DNA from: Acephala macrosclerotiorum
Taxonomy: Eukaryota; Ascomycota; Leotiomycetes; Helotiales; Mollisiaceae
DNA: 64,000 nucleotides
NCBI GenBank assembly: GCA_014904845.1
Contig: MU119273.1
Span: forward strand, 133,743-197,742
Reading direction: 5' to 3'
Positions within the stretch are counted from its first letter, which is position 1. Every line of letters starts with the position of its first letter. Below are positions 33,655-44,854 of this stretch, piece after piece. Position numbers and translations under genes: made by a program. The notes below the pieces were generated by a model. It was not told where the DNA came from. It saw only the letters and a program-made list of their open reading frames with translations, and did not search any database.

Positions 33655-35818
33655 ATGATACCTCGAATTCCCCGGCCGCCTGAACCACAACGCGCCTTTT
33701 CTTCAAACAGCGCAAAACGCTCCTACCGCTCTTCCAGATCTCATTCATCGTCTTTCGAGGCAGATGACGAGCGCTCGACTTCGGCAGACAACGAAAGCAT
33801 GGGAGAAGACGATGGATATCGAGATGGGCCTTCACAATACGCGGGAGAGGATACAAGGTTGACGAGTCGAAAGGAGCTCTTAGGATGGTATACATACGCG
33901 TTTGCGGCTGAGGTATTCGTGATTTGTGGGATAGGTAGGTTCTGCTGGTTCCCTTACTACCTTCAGAGCTTTGGCAGACTCGTTCAAGCTTGCATTCAGC
34001 TTGCATCACGTCACACTTGCACCAAAGAATAGAGCTCAAGTACTAGGCTACACTTTGATAGGACCTGCTACAAGACATAACGGTCCAACTCTGTTATCGT
34101 CGTTTAGCCTATCCATCACCAAGTGCTAATGATGTTCTTCAGGATCCTTCATTCCCATGACCCTCGAACAGCTAGCTCGCGAAAATGGGTATCTAGTCAC
34201 TGACCCTTCGAAGCGCTGCGGATCGAGTTCAGACCGTCTGCCCCCTGGCTTAAGTCCAGGTCCTTCAAAGGAGGCACAATGTGTGGTATACGTTCTGGGA
34301 ATGCAAATCAACACCGCCAGCTTTGCCATGTACACTTTCTCTCTAAGCGTATTGGTACAATCTCTCCTCGTCGTCTCCATCAGCTGTGCGGCAGACCATG
34401 GCAACTATCGCAAACGGTTATTGTTGACCTTCGCTTTGGTGGGGTCAATAGCTACGATGCTCTTCCTACCTGTCGTGCCAAAGGTGTATCTTCTTGCAGC
34501 TTTCTTGGCAATCATATCAAACACCTGCTTTGGGGCAAGCTTCGTCCTTCTCAACTCTTTCTTGCCCCTCTTGGTCCGACATCATCCCAAAACTCAATAT
34601 CAGACGCCAGAGCTTACACCAGAGCTTCAGCCCTCGGAATTCGAAGACCAACCAACTGAAGAGCCTTTTGGTGTAACGGAAGGGGATATAGTTGCTGCTG
34701 ATGCTACAACTCCGCTGTTGTCATCTGCTCCAGACACGACTGAGCCACTGTCACCAGCTGCAGACCTCACCTCTGTCGAGTTACAACTTTCGACTCAAAT
34801 CTCATCCACAGGAATTGGAATTGGCTACAGTGCAGGACTTTTCCTACAATGCGTCTCGATTATTTCAGTGTGGTTAATGGGCAGCACTACTTTCTCATTG
34901 CGCTTCGTCATCTTCTTGATAGGACTTTGGTGGTTCTGTTTCACCATACCGGCTGCCATGTGGTTGAGGCCTCGACCTGGTCCACCATTGCCATCAGAAG
35001 ACCCTGATAATCCAGAAGCACAACGAAGTTGGTTTTCATACATCGTCTATGCATGGTCATCACTCTGGAGGACAGTCAAATTGGCACGGCGCCTTAAAGA
35101 TATCTGTCTCTTTCTCGCGGCTTGGTTCTTGCTGTCCGATGCAATCGCTACTGTATCTGGAGTTGCAGTCCTCTATGCCAAAACGGCGCTGCACATGAAA
35201 CCGGCAGCGCTTGGTCTAATCAATGTTATTGCCACAACAGCAGGCGTGCTCGGCGCCTTCTCATGGGCTTTCATATCTCGAACATTTGGTCTACGTCCAC
35301 ATCAGACAATTCTTGCTTGCATATGTCTCTTCGAAGTCATTCCCATCTACGGCCTTCTCGGATTTCTACCATTTGTCAAGGAGTGGGGCTTTATCGGTCT
35401 TCAACAGCCGTGGGAAATGTACCCTCTCGGTTTCGTATATGGCTTCGTTTTAGGAGGACTGAGTAGTTATTGTCGATCTCTATTCGGAGAACTCATCCCT
35501 CCAGGATCAGAAGCAGCATTTTACGCATTATATGCCATCACAGACAAAGGATCCTCGATATTTGGACCAGCGATCGTAGGTCTCATCGTCGATCGCTACA
35601 ATGACATTCGACCAGCATTCTGGTTCCTCGCGTGCCTCGTCGGGATACCAGCCCCCTTGATCTATTTCGTAAATGTTGAAAGAGGCAGAAAGGAAGGTGC
35701 CAAGTTGGCGGAGGTTATCGAGGGCTTCAAGTCAAGAGAAAGTAGTACCGAGGCAAGCGGAGCTCAGAGCTTCTTGGATAGTGAGGAGGACTATGAGGAG
35801 CGGACGCATAGAGATTGA
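33655..35818 (+). CDS. atg22: Atg22-like vacuolar amino-acid effluxer
   Basis: Atg22 is a major-facilitator membrane protein that exports amino acids from the vacuole after autophagic breakdown. Exons are 33655-33934 and 34143-35818; the 208-nt intron is longer than most here. The product has 651 residues. The N-terminal ~75 residues are polar and Ser-rich. The core begins [38 protein letters not shown], the family's typical opening. About a dozen hydrophobic segments follow (for example [37 protein letters not shown]). A long hydrophilic loop in the middle (residues ~235-300) separates the two halves, as in other fungal members. Later blocks such as [20 protein letters not shown] and [30 protein letters not shown] are characteristic. 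Confidence 0.92.
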
Positions 35819-36430
35819 AATTTCGGAGTTTTCTGGATGGGACTGTATGGCGGTGGCGTATAGGCACTTTGTTGGAGTCTTATGTTCGGTGCATACATTG
35901 AGAGTTATTTCAATCTCCTTTGGATTCATATCTCTCGTGTTCTCCTAGCTTCACCAATAATTAAAGCTTCGAGATAGTATCCTAAGATTAGATTTTTTGG
36001 CCTTTCTTCACCCGTATAGTATTCTTCCCAAGGTTCGGACTGACTGAGGGAAGCTGGTCGCATAATCCAACAGATCCGCCGCCAAGTGGCACCTCGTTCC
36101 GCAGCCATTCGCGTCCTGGTTTTATATACAATTCAGCTTATACAACTCCTACCTAGACCTAAGACATTCATCGTGAATATAATTCGTGTGGTTCTTTGCC
36201 GACTTCGTGTTTTGTGTGAAAGTTTACTACGCATTCATCGCTGTCACTTTTAAAGTATGCATAGTGTCCCAGAGTCGAGTGACCTGACTGAAAATATCAT
36301 TCGCGAAAGCTGCTTTTGCGCCTAACCTACAAACTTGGTCTGACCTATTCTTTCTATCCGATTAGCTCACGTCTTCGTAGCTCGCTAGGTTTCTCATCTA
36401 AGCTAGAGGTTTTCGACCTCCCCTCAAATC

Positions 36431-36437
36431 TATAAAA
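36431..36437 (+). promoter_or_regulatory. TATAAAA box upstream of an unassigned frame
   Basis: A consensus TATA element followed by pyrimidine-rich sequence looks like a real core promoter, but no confident gene follows it. Confidence 0.3.
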
Positions 36438-36639
36438 GCAGGCATTATATCGTCCTTTGAGAAAGATTGGCACGCAAGTTCATCTTCAACTCTCAACCTC
36501 ATCGCTCCAGGGGAACCAAGAGGGCATCACGAACCGAAGACTGAATCGCGGTTCTTAATTTGGACGCACTTTTTCTTGATGCGACTATGCATCAATGGAT
36601 CACCGAGTGAACAAGCTCATAAGTTGATCAGCCAAAATC

Positions 36640-37320
36640 ATTTTTGAAATACTCGACAGAAAAGCATTCATACGTTGTGGTAGCACTATTTCACCTAAGC
36701 GTTTAGTTTTGTTAACAGCAAGAACGCTACAAGGTGAAGAGCTGATTCTCCGGAGTTCAGCCAAGCATTTGACGGACGGCTTTGATTCCCTGCTTCGGTC
36801 CAACAGTCCATTATATGCTACTTTCTCCACGGCGTGTGATACCGTCGTACATCCACCTCGTGTAATTGCCAGCACAATCCTCAAGTTTGTTTGGTGGGAA
36901 TCTGTAGTCCTGAAGATGGTCAAAGTAATATAATTGGCCCGTTCATTGGGTTCACCTCTTAGAAGGTTCAACACCTTAGATAGCCTTCGTCGGATAGGAG
37001 CCAACATTGATATCAGGCAATTGACGTCTATATCAAGGCAACAATTCAAGGTAATAGTTGACAGCAAAAAGTCGTCCTACCTTAAAGACCCGTTCAATCT
37101 CTGCTATCACTTGTTGACGCTAGGAGACTTCAAGTTGGCACTTCGAAAGCAGAATATCCGCTCACGGTCTATTCGGTTGCTTGGAAACCTCAAGTTATGC
37201 TCCCGACCTGATTCACCTTGTCTATTAGCTGTACCGTCTTCTTTTTCGCCATCCTTGTTGGTCAGAAAGTATCAGTTTCTTCGGAGATTGACCGACAGTG
37301 CAACACAAAAGAGTCACTAG
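36640..37320 (+). pseudogene. Possible broken unassigned gene
   Basis: A single forward frame stays open for about 680 nt apart from one TAA at 36931-36933. The first part reads IIFEILDRKAFIRC..., loosely like an F-box end. The second part reads SLRRIGANIDIRQLTSISRQ... No conserved motif can be named. The frame follows a TATA box and leader-like sequence at about 36430-36590. It may be a decayed gene, a spliced gene I could not resolve, or chance. Confidence 0.2.
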
Positions 37321-37713
37321 GATGCCTTTATATCTTATGAGATACCCTGGGTACAGGCGGTCAGAGTCAACCGAAGAGATCCGGAACATGAACAGAATGT
37401 CAGGTCACATCAGAATGACGCTTGCACAGACAACGTCAATTTCACAATCAACTTGCGAGGTAGGACATTCAACCTGCTCACCGTTCTACAATAGCTCAAA
37501 GAAAGCTTTCCTAGTCCTGTATTTCTACCTACTCTGTCTATCAAGAAGTGAGTTCTCAAACAGGGAGTGGGCATTCCAACTCCTCCTTAAGTCACATGAT
37601 TGTGCTTCAAAGTACTTATCGGAACTCTGAAAAGATCTCTTCGAGGAAGCAGGTCAAACTGATTTCACTCCACTTCCTCAATTGCTTCCCCGTCTTTCCC
37701 GTATTTTTCAACA

Positions 37714-38893
37714 ATGACTCTCCCAACTCCTATCCCGAGCCGACAATGGCAGCCCTCCCTCAACGGGATCTCCAATCTCACCCTCGTCCAAACTTTCATC
37801 CCACTCACGGCACTAGGCGAAATACTAGTCCGCATCAACGCCGTATCACTCAATTTCAAGGACGGAAAAACTATTGAGGGGCAATTGAAGCATCATAAAG
37901 CTATTTCTTTACCCGAGGCAATTGTACCGTGTTCAGATGCGGCGGGTGAGGTTTGGGAAGCTGGAGAAGGTGTGACGAGGTGGAAAAAGGGTGATAGGGT
38001 TTTGGCTTCGCCGTATCCGGAGTATAGGATGGGGAGGATTACCGAATAGATTATTGGGGGTGGGATTGGTAGCTCTGGGAAAGGTGAGTGGACTACTGGG
38101 TTTGAAGGGGATGGTGGGCTGGGATGAGGGGCGCTGATGTGGTCAGGTGTTCTGCGTGAATACAGGATCTTCAAGGAAGATGCTGTGCTTGCCGCACCAA
38201 CGAGTATGAGCGACGAAGAAGCTTGCACACTCGCAGTAGCGGGAATCACAGCTTGGATGTCGATGAATGGACAGAGACTATTGGGAAGTCTAGGTGGAGA
38301 GGGAGAGGCGGTGCTCATTCAAGGGATGGGGGGGTCAGTATCAATGGGTTACAGGTTGCAAAGGCCGCTGGTGCTATTGTTATCACATCCAGTATTCCTA
38401 ATGTGCAAGTTTCTGGTGAAGCAAAGTGATTACCACCTCGTCATCGGACGAAAAGCTTGCCTGAGCAAGAGACCTCGGTGCAGACTACACAATCAACTGC
38501 AAGATAACCCCAGACTGGGACGTCGAAGCTCTCCGTCTCACTTCCAGAAAAGGGGCAGACATCATTTTCGAGAATAACGGTGCAATGACAACTGCGAAGT
38601 CCTTCAATTGCATCCGTTTCGGAAGGCTCTTCAATGCCATTGGTTATGTGTCAGGGAAAGATGATGCGGAGGAGGAGAGATTGAATATTAATGTGCAGGC
38701 TGTCAGGAGGAACGTGATTCTTGTGGATTTGTTGAACAAATCGAGAGATAGAGTTGAGGAGATGTGCCGATTTTATGAGAAGGGGATAAGACCAGTTGTG
38801 GATCGAGTGTTCAAGTTCGAAGAGGCGAAGGAAGCTCTGCACTATATGTGGAGGGGAAGTCATTTTGGGAAGGCGGTTGTGAAAGTACATTGA
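37714..38893 (+). pseudogene. Zinc-type alcohol dehydrogenase / quinone oxidoreductase pseudogene
   Basis: The sequence is a medium-chain NAD(P)H-dependent oxidoreductase of the quinone-oxidoreductase type, but broken. The N-terminal part has LVRINAVSLNFKDGK and the IVPCSDAAGEVWEAGEGVTRWKKGDRV region. An in-frame TAG at 38047-38049 interrupts a natural continuation into IIGGGIGSSGKG. After a normal intron (38084-38146) the frame continues GVLREYRIFKEDAVLAAP and then slips by one base in a G-run at 38328-38334, within the nucleotide-binding GTGGVSINGLQVAKA region. A TGA at 38462-38464 lies between SSSDEKLA and ARDLGADYTIN. The C-terminal part (RFGRLFNAIGYVSGK ... SHFGKAVVKV) is intact. Both nonsense codons fit C-to-T changes (CAG to TAG, CGA to TGA). 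The segment before SSSDEKLA is also disturbed. Confidence 0.85.
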
Positions 38894-39700
38894 AGAGAAA
38901 TGTCGAATCTGGAGGGCGATCAAGAATTGAGGTAGTCGAGGAAAGGTAAAGAGCTTTCAGGACGAGAAAAGGGGAACCACGAAATTCGACGTCGGCTTGC
39001 TCGACGACAGGATGGCTAGGTGCTTGCGCCCATTTTTGGTATGTGATTGGGGCTAGACGTGTCATGAAATTGGAGTGAAGGAGGTGAGTCTCGTACTGCC
39101 CCCATTCGTTTTGAGCAAGAGGGTTGGGCTTTGGTCTTGCCAGATTCGGTATGTAGTGTCCCCTAAAATCTTCCCGTTTCTTCCGTGACGACGGTGGTCA
39201 AAAACATGTGGCTTGGCCTTTGCGTTGGGAATCTCTGGAATTAGGTGTAGGTTCACACGGAATGTCTACAGTCGCTTTTGAACGCCCATGCAGCACTTAG
39301 TTTTGTCGATCAGTTTGATTCATGCATCTATTGCTGGTCTCTCTAATATTAGTCTTGCCGGAAAGTCACCGGGTCTAGTCCATAAAGAACTCTTAGACAT
39401 GAACCCAGGCTTTATACCGAGTCCATGACAGCCCATCCAAGGCTAAATGCCCTCCGTTTAATCAAGACCAAATCCCAGGATCAATCCTCCACTCTTCCCG
39501 TCGAAGGCATCTCTCATGATTGCCCTACTCTGTACATTTCCTATCCTGACTTTCGCTTATCGCCCCTTCCTCTACCTTACACACGAATGTCTTCATCTCT
39601 GCATTGCAGTTGTCTTCCGCTCTTGCAGCGCAACCTTAGCCTTGTAAGAAATCATCGTCTTGAACTCGATATAGGGGAAGGCCCAAGTACTGTCATTCTC
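38894..39700. other. Intergenic region
   Basis: About 800 bp without a supported gene. Short frames at 39062-39256 and 39425-39757 show no family features. Confidence 0.35.
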
Positions 39701-40400
39701 TCACAGATCTTTGAAGTCGTCCATGTCAAATCCGTACCATACTATCCTTTCTGGTGACGGTGCTTTCGCATGCCGAGTAAGGTAGCCTGCCGCAAAATGC
39801 GCCTCAACATCAGAATTATTGTAGATTTTGAAGGTTTTATTCAGGTAGATTGAGTCGATCACGCAGGGATCTGCTGGATCCTCTGAAGTATGCTCTATTT
39901 GATCGAATTATAGAATCAGATAAAGCTTCTTCACGCGCCAAAGTGATGGAGTATACTGGCAATGTTCTCTTCATCGTATTCGTAGGAATATAGTACAACT
40001 TCCAATCTTTCAATCTTTCGCAAATCATCTTTGTCTTTAAGGCCGTCCCATACATCAAGGGCAGATGCGTAGCAGGCTCTGTCGTTGAACCCAACGCAAA
40101 ACGTGTCCGTCATGAAGTTGACATAAGTCTCCGGGTTCGACAGTGGGCAAGAAAAGGCGTACTCTGATGTCTTTAGGGCTAGATCGCGAGCTTCTCGACA
40201 AGCCAGCAAAATAGCTGGAATAGGGCTTTTGCATGCTATGCCCATCAAACGAGCGCTTTGGTATGATCCAAGGAGGTCACCATGAATTCGGTAGTTTTCC
40301 AAATAGTTTCGAGCATAATTTTGTCCCGCTTCGATTCTCTCAGCTCGATCTAATAGCCGGTTCTCCTCCTTCGCTCGCTTTGCTCACGAGAATATTTGAA
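39701..40400 (-). pseudogene. Truncated, frameshifted 2EXR relic
   Basis: This relic matches the gene at 40610-41793 piece by piece. The part at about 40400-39931 reads RIEAGQNYARNYLENYR ... LMGIACKSPIPAILLACREARDLA ... TYVNFMTDTFCVGFND ... DVWDGLKDKDDLRKIERLEV, corresponding to SYRQAHLMGIASYAPAIPLL ... DTLYFDYGN and DVWNDFRRQ ... RVERLAMKV in the neighbour. It stops after ILHHFGA. The remainder continues in another frame: KLYLIL, then a TAA, then FDQIEHTSEDPADPCVIDSIYLNK and SDVEAHFAAGYL, matching KLYLIVLHYRNKNHTRKDQIDLCMINPIN and FDVEEEFAKGYF. The N-terminal 2EXR domain is missing. I infer a tandem duplicate that has lost function. Confidence 0.75.
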
Positions 40401-40609
40401 GCCGCTAGCTTCGCAACAACAGCATAAAATCTTGACTTTGCTCCGCATCTAACCCAATCTACTGTCTCGTGAAGACATTCTCAGCATGAAGTTGATTGTC
40501 TTCTGAAGTTACCATGCATCTGACAACAAGATCACAACTTCGCCAAATCCTGAATCGTGGTCCAGCTCAGCCTTGCTCTACTCTTTTAAGATCAGAGTCA
40601 TAACCTCAC

Positions 40610-41793
40610 TCATGCCCCCCGTATGCTTTCCTTGTAATTTGCCCCCCACTCCGTAAGAACATCAGCCTCATATCCTCCTCTCGCAATAGCCGCCTCATCC
40701 TCAATATTCTCACCTGCGAAATTCTCGGTTATCGCCAAGCAACCCAGTTGCGCATTTCTCAGCTCCACTTTGGTCTTATAGGCAACCACTGTCCTAGTCT
40801 CGATCTCAGGAAGATCCCAAACTCCGCCTTGCTCGTTTCTCAGTTCCTTCAACTTCTCCATATTGAGTTGGTGACTGGAGATTCGTTCTGGTTCCGGTGC
40901 ATTTATGTTACCGCCGTCGAAGTATCCCTTTGCGAATTCCTCCTCAACATCAAAGTTGTACCAAAGACTGAAGGAGTCCTCGACGTTGATCGGATTAATC
41001 ATGCAGAGATCTATTTGATCTTTTCTGGTATGATTCTTGTTGCGATAATGCAGAACAATAAGGTAAAGCTTCTCTACCTGCGGGAACACTGTGAGCACTT
41101 CCACAATGTTCGTTTCGTTGAATCTCTTTGAAGGCACTTTCATTGCCAGTCTCTCTACTCTTCCTAGATTGTCTTGATCTTGACGTCTGAAATCATTCCA
41201 TACATCGAGGTGCGATGCCCCGGTATGCTTTCTTCGCGGCTAACAAAATTTCCGTAATCGAAATATAGCGTATCCGTCTTGAAGTTAAAGTAAGTCACCA
41301 GATTCGATTGCGGGCAGGCAAAGGTAAGCTCATAAGACTCCATAGCTGTGTCACGGGCCTCTCGACAAGCTTGCAAGAGGGGTATGGCTGGGGCATAGCT
41401 TGCAATGCCCATCAAGTGAGCCTGACGGTACGACAATTGTCCTCGGAAGCGTCCGCCTGGCGGTATTTCAATCCATTTTCGAGCAAAATGACGTTTGGTA
41501 TCGATCCGTCTCTGTGCGGGTAGATCTTCAGTTTCTGCTGGACCTCGAAGGATATATGGATTCATATCGGTGGTAGGTGGCCATTCGGTGTCGTTCTCCT
41601 TTTCCCGTTCTCCTTTTCCCGTTCTCCTTTTCCCGTTCTCCTTTTCCCATTCTCCGATAGTCTTCTTTAAAGGCTTCTGCTTGATGAAGACTATCCTCGG
41701 GCCTGGCAATGCAAATTTCCAAATCAAGACGCGTAGCTCGAACGGAAGGAGGGAAAAGCACGTAAATTTTGACGCGTTGAATTTGGACTCCAT
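40610..41793 (-). pseudogene. 2EXR-domain gene with a frameshift
   Basis: The N-terminus is a good 2EXR domain: MESKFNASKFTCFSLLPFEL then RVLIWKFALPGPRIVFI. It is followed by a Lys/Glu-rich stretch encoded by a 14-bp minisatellite (41592-41655), then PLLQACREARDTAMESYELT and TYFNFKTDTLYFDYGN. Near 41206-41212 the reading frame must change: the first frame ends at a TAG at 41164-41166, whereas DVWNDFRRQDQDNLGRVERL and the rest to 40610 lie one frame over. The relic next door shows these parts belong to one protein (DVWDGLKDKDD follows the same element). No GT-AG intron rescues the junction, so I call it a frameshifted pseudogene; a sequence error is the alternative. Without the break it would be about 390 residues. 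Confidence 0.75.
41592..41655. repeat. 14-bp minisatellite within the 2EXR gene
   Basis: Four exact units of cgttctccttttcc (41592-41605, 41606-41619, 41620-41633, 41634-41647) are followed by a partial unit with one mismatch to 41655. The unit is not a multiple of three, so copy-number change alters the reading frame. Confidence 0.95.
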
Positions 41794-42260
41794 GGTCGAA
41801 GGGACAAGGGCGAAACCAGGAGGAGTTTATGCGCGAACAGCCGATGCCTTAGGATTGTCGACGTTGTCGATTCTGTTTGGGAAGGTACAAGGTAGGCTGT
41901 TGATAGAGACTTGAAGTCTAGACCACGAGACGCTCGTGCCCCTCACATCCCACAAATCTTGGTGCGTTTTACCACGTGATTTAAAAAGTCAAAAGGAATT
42001 GTGTATGTGGCCGTTTGAAATTTGAGATGTCTTGGTCTTGTTAAGAACCAAAGGTGAGAGGCAAGTGATTCTTTGACAGAGAAGGCTTCTAATGAAGTTA
42101 CTAACACTCAACGAGGGAGCAAAATGACCTATTTCGAAACTCATCCAACCCAAGCCAGCTAGCAACGTGACATCTGCCTAGGTCTCTCATAAGGACATTG
42201 ACGAAGGAGCGTTGAATATTTTCTAACTTAACAATGTAACCAAGCAGTAATAGCATCATC
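41794..42260. other. Intergenic region 2EXR gene / acyl-CoA ligase
   Basis: About 470 bp upstream of the 2EXR gene and downstream of the ligase. No open frame of interest was seen. Confidence 0.4.
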
Positions 42261-44170
42261 TCACAACTTCGCCCTGTCCTGATCCAACTCAGCCTTCGCC
42301 TCCTCCCTCAACACCCTCTTCAAAATCTTCCCACTAGCATTCTTCGGAATACTCTGCACAAACCTCACACCACCCGTCAACTCCTTATACTTCGCCAACC
42401 TCTCTCCACAATACTTCTTAACCGTAGCCTCATCCAACGCCTCATTTCCCTTTACCGCTCTCTTCACACAATACGCTCTCGGATGCTCATCATCTCCTTT
42501 TCCTGATAACTTGACACCGATGACCGCCGCGTCCACAATGTGCGGATGAGATAATAGCACAGCCTCCAGCTCTGGAGGAGCAACTTGGAAGGCGCGAACT
42601 TTGATAAGTTCCTTCTTTCGGTCGACGACGTACCATTTCTTGGATTTGGAGTCTCGGTATACGATATCTCCGGTTTTGAAGAACCCTTCTGAGTCGAAGG
42701 ACTCGGCGTTCGCTTTGGGGTTTTCGAAGTAGCCTTTGACAACGACGGGGCCGCGGACGCAGAGCTCACCTCGGACATCATAGCCAGTGATGTCTTTGTC
42801 GTTGTCGTCTATAATCCTAGATGTTGGTCAGTGATTTAGAGACTTCGAGGACTAGGGAGAACACACTTGGCGTCAAGGTTGGGAAGCATGTGACCAACAC
42901 TGCCTGTATCATCATCCTCTGGATAATGGAACATCGAAGCAATGCAGGACATTTCGGTCATTCCCCACACCTGATTGCAGAATGCCCCTGGTGGTAGCAA
43001 CCGTCTTAGTCGCATCTGGGATTCCTTTCCTAGCGGTGCTGCGCCGACGGAAACATGTCGGACTGTTTCTAAGGAATACTTGGGTGTGATGTCGGACATG
43101 ATGATCGCAACTACGATGGGAGGAACAATGGGAACTTCGCTGATCTTGAACTTCTCGATTGTGGAGAGGAAATGCTCTAGTTCGAAGCGACGACAGACTA
43201 CAGAGACCTGACCTGATCGCAGTGGCGTCGTATGGGCAACTGGACAGACTGTAAGCACAAATCTGAATACTCGTAAGGTTGGTCTCACCTGGCACGCAAG
43301 CTACGTGGAACATGGGAAGAGGTAGAATACGTCGTTGCTGGGAGATTTCAGTTACAGACCTAGAATCTTGGTCGAATAAGGGACGTACTTCCCAACCTTT
43401 CGGCTTATACTCATACACAAGTGTATGCTGAGAAATGAGGTTGTGATGAGAGATCATAGCAGCTTTAGGTAGCCCAGTGGTTCCACTGCTGAAAAGCCTC
43501 GCTGCAGTCGTTTCCTTACAAGTCTTCTCATCGTCGAACCTTATCCAGTCTTCTTCTCCATAATTGAGCAAGTCTCTCCAGGATTTGAATCCTTCTGGTA
43601 GAGTTTGTCCCAAGACATCGAAGATCCAGATCTTAGATTCGGGAATAGAACATTCTTTTGCTGCAGCCAGTACAGGCTTGAGTAGCTCAGGCTCTGTGAT
43701 CAAGAAGTTGGTCTTAGTCGTCTTGATGTGATGAATGAGCTCGAATTGAGTGTACGATGGGTTCGTTCCAGCAAAGATTCCTCCTGCTGCTATTATTCCT
43801 AAGAATAAAATTGGATAGTGTATCTAGGAGTATGGTCAAGAAGCAATCACAATTTTAGCGGCAAACCTACATCGTTGAAGGAGCTCAAGCAAACACAATC
43901 CCCCTTCTTCAGCCCTGCTGCGCGCAAGCCAGCTGCCAATTTCCGTATCAAGACACGTGCTTGATTCGCTGATATTGAATTTGATGGGTTCTTGGCGTCG
44001 ATATAGATCTGGAATATTTCTCAGTTGTTGTCCTTCATTTCAATGAAAACGGCCTGAAAAATATGAATGGCGCATACTGGCTCATCTAGATCATATTTGA
44101 TATCATCGAATGTCCAGGATAACAAATCCTTTGTAGGGATTGGGTGCTGTCTTTCAGCAGGAAAGTACAT
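42261..44170 (-). CDS. 4-coumarate-CoA-ligase-like acyl-CoA synthetase, peroxisomal
   Basis: The enzyme is an adenylate-forming ligase that activates a carboxylic acid with ATP and CoA; the actual acid cannot be told from sequence. Six exons: 44170-44078, 44008-43871, 43823-43389, 43337-43289, 43239-42867 and 42816-42261, giving 547 residues. Core motifs are present: the phosphate-binding loop FSSGTTGLPKAAMISHHN, the QVWGMTEMSCI segment, GYFENPKANAESF then GFFKTGDIVYRD, the hinge DRKKELIKVRAFQVAPPELE, and the catalytic lysine in PKNASGKILKRVLREEA. The C-terminus is AKL, a type-1 peroxisomal targeting signal, so a peroxisomal location is likely. The gene appears intact although its neighbours are decayed. 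A role in aromatic or fatty acid breakdown, or in a small metabolite pathway, is inference. Confidence 0.9.
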
Positions 44171-44854
44171 CGTGATCGTCTAAAGAGAACTCTACAGCAA
44201 GATTCTATGCTAGACTTTGAATAACAGAAAGTCTATAAGTCTGAAAAAAATGAAGTCTAACGGGACTGAGAAAGCTCCCAAGAAATGCAGAAGTGTTTGC
44301 GGCAGTGTTGGCTTGAAACTATATCAACTTCGGCAATAAGTGTGGGGGCTAGTTCCCAAGCAAGTGTCAAGCTTCACTTACTAGTAAGCGAAAATACCCT
44401 CGGATATATTTGTTCGAGCCGATCTCTTTCTCATTGGTCGAACATGCGACTGGAACGGCTATTGTTGCGTGGACAGCCCTGAGAGTGATAAACTGGAGCT
44501 GATCATAAACCCAGTGGATGCAAGCTGACTGCTAGGGTTCTCGAATGTAACTACTTATCATAGGCTGTTGAATGCGACAACTCAAAGATGAAGCCAAGGC
44601 AGCCTTCCGTATTTGCTTGCAGATGTCGCTGGTGTATTGGACGATGAGGTTTCTGATTCGAGAAAACCTTCCAAAATACCACTCGATTCGGAAGGCTATG
44701 GCCGCGCGAACTTTAGCCTCCCTACAAACCAACATCTGCTAGGATTCTTCCTCGAGTCAAAACCAAAAAAGCTTCTCCAACGTATCGTTTGCCGCATATA
44801 GCTTTTGCAATACGCGTATTCAATAAAACCTGTTCTTACGACGGATCACGATCA
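44171..44854. other. Intergenic region ligase / F-box gene
   Basis: About 680 bp holding the ligase promoter and the 3' end of the F-box gene. Short frames (44285-44482, 44532-44735) are unsupported. Confidence 0.4.

Larger units (their letters stand above)
35819..37713. other. Gene-poor stretch with a possible gene remnant
   Basis: About 1.9 kb without a secure gene. A TATAAAA box lies at 36431-36437 followed by a CT-rich leader-like segment. Downstream, one forward frame runs from about 36630 to 37320 interrupted only by a TAA at 36931-36933; no family was recognised in it. Confidence 0.35.
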
